From Phocoena phocoena (Eukaryota; Chordata; Mammalia; Artiodactyla; Phocoenidae), in assembly GCF_963924675.1 (NCBI RefSeq), contig NC_089221.1:91699835-91763834 (forward strand): 64,000 bases of DNA, read 5' to 3'. Under the pieces are notes generated by a model that saw nothing but the letters and a program-made list of their open reading frames with translations, ran no database searches and was not told where the DNA came from. Of this stretch, positions 27,561 through 37,435 are shown one piece after another. The position numbers and the translations under genes were made by a program. Positions within the stretch are counted from its first letter, which is position 1. Each line of letters starts with the position of its first letter.

Positions 27561-28236
27561 TTTGGGTTTTTTTTTTAAATGTTATATGTCTATAAGAATG
27601 TATTTATTGATACAAAGGAATCAGGGTGGAAATGAGGTCATGTAAGAAAGGGCCCAGGAGGGTGTCCATAGTCACCCAATTCACATGTGGTCTTTGTCTA
27701 AGGTCACAAAAGTAGTTAGAGGCTTTGAATAAGTTAGGACTTGAACATGCTTCCTGACTCCAAATAGTCTCTGCCTCATTCCAGGTCACCCCTTCTGAGC
27801 CTAGGGCTGGGGATTATTTTGGTTGTTGATCTTCCTGGCAATTTATTGTCTGTTCATCCTCACAAGCAGGGGTAAACCTCCCAGAATAGGCTACCATTGG
27901 TTTGAATTCAGTCCTGTAAACAAATCATACCCACAAGCTACTGACACCTTTACTTTGATTCTAAATAGGCTTTTACCCCAGCTCTTGGCTTATTCCTTCA
28001 AGTACCCTCAAGGGATTAGAGAGAGCTATTAACTTCATGATAGACTCATGGTATAATCATAAGGGCTATGATACTGCCCCTATTGTTTGCCATTCAATTC
28101 CCATAGAAAGAATGATGGATGTATGAACGATGCCCGTCTCCATTGATGTGTATTTTAAGCCCTGAATTCTAAGTGAAGTGAAGTACGGCCGAGAATTATT
28201 CAGATGCTGGTTCTCATTCAAAGAACTTCCAGTCTA

Positions 28237-28446
28237 GGGCTTCCCTGGTGGCGCAGTGGTTGAGAGTCCGCCTGCCGATGCAGGGGACACAGGTTCGTGC
28301 CCCGGTCTGGGAGGATCCCACATGCCGCGGAACGGCTGGGCCCGTGAGCCATGGCCGCTGAGCCTGCGCGCCCGGAGCCTGTGCTCCGCAACGGGAGAGG
28401 CCACAACAGTGAGAGGCCCGCGTACCGCAAAAACAAAAACAAAAAC
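28237..28446 (+). mobile_element. CHR-type SINE, young GC-rich form, near exon
   Basis: GGGCTTCCCTGGTGGCGCAG head, an intact GC-rich body and a (CAAAAA)n tail. A perfect 17-bp duplication AAAGAACTTCCAGTCTA lies at 28220-28236 and 28447-28463. It is in the gene's orientation and ends 292 bp upstream of the next CAMK4 exon. Confidence 0.96.
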
Positions 28447-28738
28447 AAAGAACTTCCAGTCTACAGGCAAGGCAGGACTTGTTTCTTTGACCTCCGTGGA
28501 CAAGCTATCCACCAGTTTGGGCTCTCAGGTAGCCTACGCACACCACTCTCAGATTCCTCAGCTACTGCTACCTGAAGCCATCTCTACAGTAACCTCTGGG
28601 GACTTAAAAAAATTGTTTAATGTATATTTAGTGTACTGCCAAGGAAATTAAATAAGACCTAGAAGTTCACGAGCTGAGGGGCAAGCCCAGGTCACCGTAA
28701 TATCTCCCTAAGAAGACTATGGCTCTTTATCATTTCAG

Positions 28739-28891
28739 GTCAGAAAATTAATTGTGTTGGATCCTAAGAAAAGGCTGACTACCTTCCAAGCCCTCCAGCA
28801 CCCATGGGTCACAGGTAAAGCAGCCAATTTTGTACACATGGATACAGCTCAAAAGAAGCTCCAAGAATTCAATGCCCGGCGCAAGCTCAAG
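28739..28891 (+). CDS. CAMK4: CAMK4 exon: end of kinase domain, autoinhibitory segment
   Basis: 153 bp, 51 codons, phase 0 at both ends. It encodes VRKLIVLDPKKRLTTFQALQ and HPWVT (helices H/I; the conserved Arg of DPKKRLT closes the C-lobe), then GKAANFVHMDTAQKKLQEF and NARRKLK. The second half covers the autoinhibitory region and the start of the calmodulin-binding segment. Acceptor CATTTCAG, donor AAG|GTTAGA at 28892, a non-optimal donor (T at +3). Inside the exon, ACAG|GTAAAG at 28811-28820 looks like another donor, exactly at the border between catalytic and regulatory parts. Confidence 0.97.
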
Positions 28892-30067
28892 GTTAGATGG
28901 CATTTATTTGTTTTATTTAAAAAAAAAAAGATTTCTCTCATATCTTGATGATCAAAGATAATTCCACTATTGTTTATCTAATACTATTATTCATCTCCTG
29001 TGGTACCAGTAAAAATCCTGCTTTGAAATCCCAACAGTGCTGGTATAAAGCCAATTGTAGTTCTGTTATCCTCTCATAAGAATTCATTGTGGGTTTTTTT
29101 GTTTTTTGGGTTTTTTTGGAGTGGGGGGCACCGTGCCACTCGGCTTGTGGGATCTTAGTGAAAGCGCTGAGTCTTAACCACTGGACTGCCAGGGAATTCC
29201 CAGAATTCATTGTTAATAAAGGGAAATGTGTTGTATGTTGAGCTTTACTCACCAAACAAATCCATTATCATTGTTTCTCATTTAATTAAGGCTGAACTGC
29301 TTGAACAGCATTGTTCAGGAAACATTTACTCAGAAAGTTGTCTACTTTCTGAATATGGAAAAATTGGGAAAAAAATTTTTAAAACTATGTTTTAGTACAT
29401 AAGCAAATAGTTATACTTGGTAAAAATAATTCAAGTGATAGGGAAAATTATCTACCAAAACATATCTCTTTTTATAGAATGTATATGGAATAGAAATTAG
29501 GTGCTTTTCTCTTACTTAATGGTATTTAGGACTAGCTATACATACAGGGGATCTCAGAGAACAGCTGGGGGTCAAAAACAGTGTTCTATTCAGCAATCGC
29601 TTACAGGCTGATACAGACTAAATAAACCTGAAGGGTTCCATGGTCATATTAATTTGAAATACAGTACATTAAACAACCTTGACTTAACCAGGGATTTCTC
29701 AAACAAAGTAGACTGTGGAACTCTTTTATCTAGATAGTGCCTACTAACATCCATGGAACTAGTGTCCCATGAAACAAATACTTTGGGAAACACAATCTAA
29801 AATTTTTGAATATTGGTAATCCATGGGAAAAATGCATTTACTCAGGTTTTTGGTTGTCCAGATGATTAAATATGCTAATTTGAGATTAAACATATTTTGC
29901 TGTTCATTCTCCAAACAAGTTTTCATTAGACAATCTTGGAATAATATACTTTCAAAGATTAAACACTAACATATAATAAAAAACTCCCTAAATGCAAAAT
30001 TGAAATTGAGCTCTGATTTGGGATTTTAAGTGAAAGTAACACCTGACACTTTTCTGTTTCCAATCAG
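28892..30067 (+). other. CAMK4 last intron
   Basis: 1.2 kb, mainly AT-rich single-copy sequence with one short SINE (29091-29201, -). The acceptor is TTTCTGTTTCCAATCAG at 30067. I see no gene in it. Confidence 0.85.
29091..29201 (-). mobile_element. Short CHR-type SINE, truncated
   Basis: The - strand reads GGGAATTCCCTGGCAGTCCA, 'gtggttaagactcag' and 'aagatcccacaagccg', then G/T-rich sequence on + ('tttttggagtgggg'). A perfect 12-bp duplication AGAATTCATTGT lies at 29079-29090 and 29202-29213. The body is only about 110 bp: the B-box region and the usual 3' modules are missing. Confidence 0.88.
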
Positions 30068-30508
30068 GCAGCAGTAAAGGCCGTGGTGGCCTCTTCCCGG
30101 TTGGGAAGCGCCAGCAGCAGCCATGGCAGCATCCAGGAGAGCCAGAAGGCCAGCGGAGAGCCATCTCCAACACAAGATGGCAATGAAGATGTTAAAGCTA
30201 TTCCGGAAGGAGTGAAAATTCAAGGAGATGGGGCCCAAGTGGCAGTTGAGGGGGCAGAGGCTGAGCTGATGAAGGTGCAGGCCATAGAGAAAGTTAAAGA
30301 TGCTGAAATAAATGCTGCTGAGGCCACCAAGATGGTGCCCGAGGCATTAGAGGATGGGATAAAGGAGGCTGACCCAGAAATAGAGGAGGGCCTAGTGGAG
30401 GAAAAGCTGAAGACTGTTGAGGAAGCAGCAGCCCCCAAAGAAGGGCAAGAAAACCCTGCTCTGGAATTTGGAGCTCAGCAGAATGATGTGATCCTGCCAG
30501 AGTATTAA
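30068..30508 (+). CDS. CAMK4: CAMK4 terminal exon: CaM-binding segment and acidic tail
   Basis: 441 bp, 146 residues plus TAA at 30506-30508. It starts AAVKAVVASSRLGSASSSHG, which with the preceding NARRKLK forms the basic amphipathic calmodulin-binding helix; Ser residues after AVVA are autophosphorylation targets in this family. The rest is a low-complexity Glu/Ala/Lys-rich acidic tail ending DVILPEY, the same final residues as human. The length equals the human exon product (146) although the tail has many substitutions, a tolerant region typical of this protein. The minus-strand frame at 30220-30438 is a shadow of the repetitive codons. Confidence 0.97.
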   Translation, partial: AAVKAVVASSRLGSASSSHGSIQESQKASGEPSPTQDGNEDVKAIPEGVKIQGDGAQVAVEGAEAELMKVQAIEKVKDAEINAAEATKMVPEALEDGIKEADPEIEEGLVEEKLKTVEEAAAPKEGQENPALEFGAQQNDVILPEY

Positions 30509-33490
30509 AAGGCTTCCTTCCATCTGGGAGCCAAATCCTGGCACTTTATGCATTTTGTCCTTCAGCAAGGAAGGTGGGGAAGCATGATATGCACTATAGT
30601 GATTCTGTTTTTAAGGTGCAAAAAAATACATATATATCAGTTGGTAATCCTAACTTCAATGCATGTGACTGCTTTATGAAAAAATAGTGTCTTCTATGGT
30701 ATGTAATGGATACCAAATACCTACTGATGAATTAAATTTGAAATTGCAAGTAAACACAACATAACATTTAAAAACATACATTTTCAGGGACCAGTAGCAC
30801 ACATTTGAAGTAAATAGTAACAAATTGTTTTTGCTTTGAAAACCTAGCCAGCCTACACCCTTTGGATTTCTTTACAAGGACTGTTGCCCAGCTAATACTA
30901 GGTAGAGCTATAAGATGTATTCCCATGACATTCACAGTCTTTTCAGTAATGTGTTCAAACTGTTTACGAGAAGATGGTTAGGTTATAGTTGTATGGTATG
31001 TGCAAAAAAAAAAAAAAATCCACTTATAATGGTAAGAAACTGAAGCATGCTTTAAGGGCTATGAAACCATATGCCCCTAAAGCTTGTGTGCAGAATGTTT
31101 TTTTATCTTGTCTTTATTTATACACACCATATTACTAATAACCAAAAACATTCTATTACAAATTCCTGCCATTTTACGGTCCTAAAAAAATTATTTTACA
31201 GACTCACGCTGAGGAATTTATTCTTTCCTTCACCTGCTCTCTAACAAGAAGTCCTTCTGATGGACAACACTTAGGGGTGGAATAAAGAAATTTAGTGAAG
31301 AAAAGGAGGTAAGACTGGGACTTAGACTAATAAAGACTGACTCCTTGTCATTTTTCAGATAAAATTGAATTTATTCACAAGCTTGTACAATTTTAAAGAT
31401 AGGAACACTTTTATGGATAAACTCTATACTTAACCAAGGTTCAGATATTTAGAAAAGTCTACACCAAAGGCTGGTGCCAAAATGTCTGAACAGAGTGGGA
31501 ATAATATCCCATTGTAAGATCATCCATTATTGACTTTAGTATAGTAAGGAAACCTTTGTTTTTGTAAAAGTCCTTTTTTTCCTTCAACTGATGGTTATTT
31601 AGATATACGGCTTATGGACTAAAGATATTTCTGAAAAGCTAGTATATCTTTTTCTCATACTTGGAATGGAAGCACCCATAATTTACAATGTATTTTTGAA
31701 AGTTTCCATGTCCAGAAATGTAGGACAATGCAGCTTTTAATTTACTTTAGTAAACAAAAACAAAAAGAAACAATGAAAAAAACACTGATTTCATATCAGA
31801 CTCTTGAGAAGCTGTAACATTAGACCTAATACATTACCATGATTTTTTTCAAAATATTTTTCTTTGGTTTTCATATAAACACTTTTCCCTTATAAAAATC
31901 ACAGTTAAATTCCAAATACCTCAGATTTATTTCTAGCTTGAGCTTAAATGAACATTTTTATCAAATTAATTATGCAGCATATTTTAGTAGGTTTCCTTAA
32001 TTTTAAAAAAGGATTATTTTCAGGCCAAAATTATGGATAAAAATGACTATCACATAAAAATCCTCCTCAAAAATAGAGATCTTAAATTTTTTGGGCTCTT
32101 CCTCAGAAATATTAAATTAGAAAATTAAATTAAACCTCTGGTTTCTGGGGACTATTCGACCTAGGAGACATTCTTCTTTCCAAGTGCAAATCTTCCTTTA
32201 CTACTGTTCTCATGAGAAGAAAATAAGGTAGAACTTCTTGCCTTCCATAATATAGGGACCTGACAGATCACTGAGGTGGAGGAAAAAGCCCTTAAGGGCA
32301 TATCATCTGGACTCAGAGAAGGATTTTTTGTTTCATTTTATCTTTATTAATTAGTAGAGAGTACTTATCTTCTTCTCTTCTGTTTCCCTCCTTCTTTATT
32401 CTCTCAGAATTTCCATTTTAGCTATTATAAGGGGCTCACTAGTTTCAAACTTTAAGAATGCCTTCTTCCCCAAGCATTAAGATTTCTATTTTAAAAGACC
32501 AGTTGCCTGGTATACTTTTCCCAAAGAGACTTAACAGGTGTATATGGTGAGGCATATATGGTAAGTGTCCCATATATTGGAAAAGGGAAGAAGAGAGGGA
32601 AAGGAATCTTAATGGAAAGTGGCAATACTAATAGGAAGATGAGAACACATTGTCCCTCCCAGCCCACTTCCATATTGTCCCAAGGATAGTGGTTATATCA
32701 TCCCAACATTCAGGGCTGATTGCAGTGGTTGGACCTGCAGACTGTGTAGTGTGAAGAGCACTGCAAATGCCAAGGCCAGTGTGTGCTTAAGAATTTACCC
32801 ATTTAAGTGAGTACACATGCCTATTCCCTGTGAGGGTGTGAGCGTAATTTCCTCTTTTTAACCCATAAATTGCACTCTCTAAAAATCAGCAGGAGTTTTA
32901 AATTTTGACTTGTAGGTTAAAGATTAAGTCCTGATAATGCCTAAGTGACTGAGTTAGTCATTTCAGTGGAAAACAAGTCAAAGCTTCACAAAAATCGGGC
33001 ATTTCAGCCAAATGATTCAACCTAGGGTTTCACAGAGATGCTATTTAAGTTAGGATAGTTAAATTAACATTTTTGAAAAAACAGTAAACATTTATATTGC
33101 TTGTTAAAATGGATATATTATCTATCTCAAAGATTACTTATTTATAATAATAGACTAATGCAGATAGAACCTTAATTTGATGAACTATTTCATAATGTTT
33201 CCTTTAATTGACACTATAGTCACAAAGCAAATAATTAAGGGAATTTCAGCAAACAATACATTTTGCATTTTAGAGATGACAGTTATTACATTATTGATTT
33301 TTGTTCTCAGATAAGTTCAGATACATAGGATAAACCAGACTATTTTGCCATAGAGAAGGACAATCTTGAATTATTTCTCCCATTTAAAAAGTCTAATTGG
33401 AATCCCAGTGGTTTTTCTCAAACCGTAAGAGCTCATTTGTCCCATGAACACATAAATAAGGTAGAAATTAGAATAATATGGTTGTAGAAG
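30509..33490 (+). other. CAMK4: CAMK4 3' UTR and downstream sequence
   Basis: AT-rich and almost free of interspersed repeats, as expected of a long 3' UTR. AATAAA hexamers occur at 31281-31286 and 31329-31334. Which site is used, and whether the UTR extends further, cannot be told from sequence. Confidence 0.5.
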
Positions 33491-33805
33491 TTATAGTCTA
33501 GAACAAGTGCTGCCTAATATAGATGATACAAACCACATATGTAATTTAAAATTTTCTCCTAGCCACATTTTAAAAAGTAAAAAGAAAAAAAAAGCTGGTA
33601 AAATTAACTGTATTTTAATCCAATATATCCATACTATTATTCCAATACATAATCAATATGAAAAATTAACAAGACCTTTTAAATTTTTTATTTTTGTACT
33701 AAGTTTTCAAAAGAAGGATTATGTTACACCTTGAGTACATCAAGTGCTCAACAGCCACATGTGACTAGTGGCTACAGTGGAACTAGAAGAGCGCTGGTCT
33801 AGAGC
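33491..33805 (+). mobile_element. hAT-type nonautonomous DNA transposon relic
   Basis: Has the familiar pattern of a Charlie-type MITE: a 'ccacatatgtaatttaaaat' block near one end, an AT-rich core, and 'gccacatgtgactagtggc' near the other. The two arms are loosely inverted. Exact family not assigned. Confidence 0.5.
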
Positions 33806-36182
33806 ACTTTCAAAGCAAAATGACAGACAAATTTCTATGCTTAGATTTGAGCTGCCTCAGTTTTCCACACTGATGAGTTGGTAGGAGGCCAAAAAGAAAA
33901 TGTTTCAGAAATGTCATAGACTGAAATGAGTAAAAACTCTGTTGGCCACGTCTACTTATTCACGTGCTTCAGAGGAGAAGTGTTTCCCAGCATGACTGTT
34001 AGAGAACGTTCCTGGGCATTGGCAAGTTGTCCGTTGGCTACAGTTCCTCTCTTTGGGCCCTGGAATCTTGACTACAGGCTAGCGTCTCCTGAGTACTGCC
34101 ATGAAGCCAATCGTGTTCTCACATACCAAAATCTTCTGCGGGCGAACCATGTGTCCTCATTCAGGAAGGGCTGCACACAGAATCTTAGTGGGATTTCGTA
34201 GGCCTGGCCACCAACAAGACTGGACACCATCCTTGTATTGCAGGCAATATTGTTTATAGAAATCTTCTGAAATATACCAAATTTGCATGATAAAGACTGT
34301 ATGATGAGGATGATATCACCCCAGTTATCCCTAAAATGAGAATATGACCATCCGCTGGCATTTTTTATATTTCCTTAGAAGAGTTTAATCAACTCTGCCA
34401 TTACACATGGATTCAAAAGAATTTTTGGAATTTTCTTACATATTGCTATTTTAGAATAAACCTCAAGGTTCTATAGCCATTTTTAGTGGCAGACTTTAAA
34501 AGAAAAGAACAGTTTGCCTTTTACTGTGACCTCAGTTACATAGTATTTTAAACATATTTTGTAATTTAGAATGTTTAGCAATCCCTGTTTCCAGTTGCAC
34601 ATGAAAGGTAACTGCTTGAAGATTGCCTATCGACTGAAAATTTGGAGAAAGCCATTTTGTTTCATAATTCAGTTGTTTCACAGAAGCATCTGGTTGCATT
34701 TCAAATCGGAAAATAAAAGAAGTAAATGCCAAAAAAGGCAAAGGATAAAATCAGTAAATCATTTATTCTGTTTTAGGATTGTCTTTGCAAAGCAAATGCA
34801 AAAACAAGTCAAAAAAGTGAATCAGCACTAGGTTTTTCTTGATGAGGCTGACTCCACATAAATTGACGTAAATATACTGAGAAGAGTCAATTATATAATT
34901 ACAGTGGCATTATGTAATTTACTTGTCATTGCAGAGTATTCAGTCTGGTTATCTAGGTCTACTTTAGCTGGTGCAAACTTTTCCGACATCTACTTACATA
35001 ATAGGATTTGTAATATCCTTGTAATTACTGCCTATTAGGTCATATTTAAATTTCCTTAATGTTCAGCACTGATATGTCTCTGATCAAGGTAGTTGCTAAC
35101 ATTTGAGCATTTACTGGTTAAATACTGCTTACTGGTTAGACTCTATGTGTGTCTTCACGTTTTTGTTTTTTAACGTTTATGCACATATAATCTCAATATT
35201 GGTATAATATTCATAACCACATGTTAAGCAGAAATGTAACCAATAATTTTCTATAAAACTTTTTCAAAGTTCTTTTCTTCCCCTGGCACAACTCAGGGTG
35301 AGTTTCTGGCTCCTTGACAAATAGAAGAACCTAAAAGATCACTGGAGAGATACCAGCTATCCACCCATAGTAACCAAGCTCAGCATTTCTTCTTTCTATA
35401 TCCTGATCTGTTAAGGGCCAGTTTTTGTCATCATTACTTTCAAATATCACCTGAGATCAGATAATATAGTCTCAGCTCACATAGCCCAACCATTTATATA
35501 CTTTTCTTGGAGAGCAATAACAAACTTGACTAATTTATGTTTGCTTGTTTAAAATTCTAATTTTCACACACTCTCTGTGGTGTACTCTAGAGGCTTTGAT
35601 TGTGTGATTTTAACTTCCTTCGAGATTCAGTCTTTTCTCTGTCACCTGGCCCAGAGGTCTACCTAGGACAAGGAGGAAGCCTTGCCATGAGAGTGGACCA
35701 TGTGAGTCCTTGACAGGAATCAGACATTGCTCTAGTGAAGACTCAAGGCATCTGTCTTGGTTGAGCTCAGATGAGCCAAATGGGAAGCACCTCTTCCAGT
35801 GATACTGTTTGAATATTGGTACAGTGCCATTAGTCGGTAATGGAAAATGAGATTTCACCAATCATTTGCTCTTCCCATGACTTGGTTTGCTACCACTTAT
35901 CCCAGATCAATGTTTTCTTCCATCCCTATGGCCATCAAGCTGCCCTCTCGAATTTTGAAGTCCTCTAAAATCCTGGAAAGAGTATCCCAGACTGGTCGAA
36001 GAAATATGAAGTCTTTGGTGGCCCAGAATTTAGTCTGAAACTCTAAACAGCAATGCTAAGACAGCAAAATCATACTGTTCTTCTTAACTAGTTGCTTTCA
36101 GCACATTTTGAAAACTGACCTGGAATACCCACGGATATGGAATATTTATATCTGCGTAGCCTTTTCTGTGAGTCAGTGTGTT
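33806..36182. other. Intergenic, mostly single copy
   Basis: AT-rich sequence without recognised repeats, apart from the coding-like relic at about 35607-36035. No RNA gene seen. Confidence 0.6.
35607..36035 (-). pseudogene. Unidentified coding-like relic
   Basis: On the - strand an open frame of about 49 codons (from near 36035 to a TAA near 35890) is followed, one frame over, by a further stretch that crosses one TGA (35862-35864) and then runs 83 codons to TAA at 35610-35612. The composition is protein-like (Trp, Cys, His, mixed charge) and the two parts are contiguous, as if a once-continuous frame had lost one base and gained a TGA from CGA. I do not recognise the family. It could be a processed pseudogene, part of an old mobile element, or chance. 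No poly-A tail or target duplication was found. Confidence 0.35.
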
Positions 36183-36200
36183 AAAAATGACAGATAGTTA

Positions 36201-36407
36201 GGGTTTCCCTGGTGGCGCAGTGGTTGAGAGTCCGCCTGCCGATGCAGGGAACGTGGGTTCGTGCCCCGGTCTGGGAAGATCCCACATGCCGCGGAGCGGC
36301 TGGGCCCGTGAGCCATGGCCGCTGAGCCTGCGTGTCTGGAGCCTGTGCTCCGCAGTGGCAGAGGCCACAACAGTGAGAGGCCCACGTACCACAAAAAAAA
36401 AAAAAAA
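36201..36407 (+). mobile_element. CHR-type SINE, young GC-rich form
   Basis: Starts GGGTTTCCCTGGTGGCGCAG (one change in the head) and has GGTTCGTGCCC and an A-tail. A perfect 18-bp duplication AAAAATGACAGATAGTTA lies at 36183-36200 and 36408-36425. Its 3' half (cgtgtctggag, gcagtggcagagg) shares diagnostic changes with the copy at 1867. Confidence 0.96.
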
Positions 36408-36425
36408 AAAAATGACAGATAGTTA

Positions 36426-37204
36426 ATCTTCAGTCAGATTATATAATATTTATTTTCCATTTAAAAGATTATTTGGGGCTACTCAAATATAACAGGCTTC
36501 ATATTAGAATTTTTGAAAGCTGTTGTTTTCCCTAAGCACTCTCTCACTCTGACAATCAGTTGTGGGTGATAAAAATTTACTAAGTTTGTCCTTTCTTTGT
36601 CCTTTCCTTGATACATGTATGGTAGTTAATCTGGTTTGTAAAGGATACAAGTAAGAATGACTATAAAGTGACAACTGTCGTCTCATAACTGCCTCCTTTT
36701 AACTTGACCTATTTTTATAGCCTATCATGTAGCTAATATACAGTAGCATACAAATAGCATATTCATGAGTATGATTTTTATTGTCAAGATTATTTCAGAA
36801 GTTCCCAAAATGTTTATATTCATGCACCCTTAATTTCAGTAATATTTTCATGACCCCCACCTACCAAGCCAAAAGAATTACCTAACATGCCCATTTTTTA
36901 AGTAGTTAGGTCCAAACAACATAATAGTAGTAGTGCATTCCATGTCTGACTGATGTTGCTGTGTGTTTCCCTTGACATGTTAAAATGTCCTCTGAGTTTA
37001 CTGAGTGGGAACAGCAGACAGGTGACAGACAAAAGGGATTATTAGTAAACAAGTTAGGGGCTAATGTTTATACTCTTTCTTATTTGAATGACAATCATTC
37101 TTTTATCTATGGTCTTTGTGATATACACATAAAATTTACAAGTGCATTTTTAAAAAGTAATTTCCACATAACTACCCAAGGAAATAAAGTTAAATCTCCA
37201 AAGA
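36426..37204. other. Intergenic, nothing recognised
   Basis: AT-rich sequence without features I can support. Confidence 0.6.
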
Positions 37205-37435
37205 TCAGTTTTCAAGAGTCAGGCAAACTATAGGTCACGGACCAAATCCATCAGAGCGCTGTTTTATAAAGTTTTATCAGAACACAACCATGCTCATTTA
37301 TTTATACATTGGCTATGGCTGCTTTCATGCTACTAGGACAGAGTGGAGTCGTTTCAACAGAGACTGTATGGCCCAGAAAAGCCTAAAATGTTTATCTGGC
37401 CTTTTACAGAAAATAATTGATGACCCTGGTTTTTC
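37205..37435 (-). mobile_element. hAT-type nonautonomous DNA transposon relic
   Basis: Matches the well-known MITE whose ends read like 'gggtc(a)g..aaact': 'caggcaaactataggtcac', 'cattggctatggctgcttt', 'gactgtatggcccagaaaag', 'ctggccttttacagaaaat', 'gatgaccctgg'. Orientation assigned by the usual consensus and uncertain; family name withheld. Confidence 0.6.

Larger units (their letters stand above)
24634..28738 (+). other. CAMK4 intron; possible calspermin promoter interval
   Basis: 4.1 kb with MIR (25365-25500 -, 26310-26470 +, 26740-26895 +, 27310-27375 -, 27376-27560 +), L2 (25595-26270) and a young SINE (28237-28446). In rodents a testis promoter inside CAMK4 drives calspermin through CRE motifs. 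CRE-like sites seen here are TCACGTCA (25618-25625, inside the L2) and TCACGTCT (27137-27144). Any promoter call is speculative. Confidence 0.75.

Noticed and set aside
30220..30438. 72-codon - frame
   Set aside because: Shadow of the Glu/Ala-rich CAMK4 tail codons.
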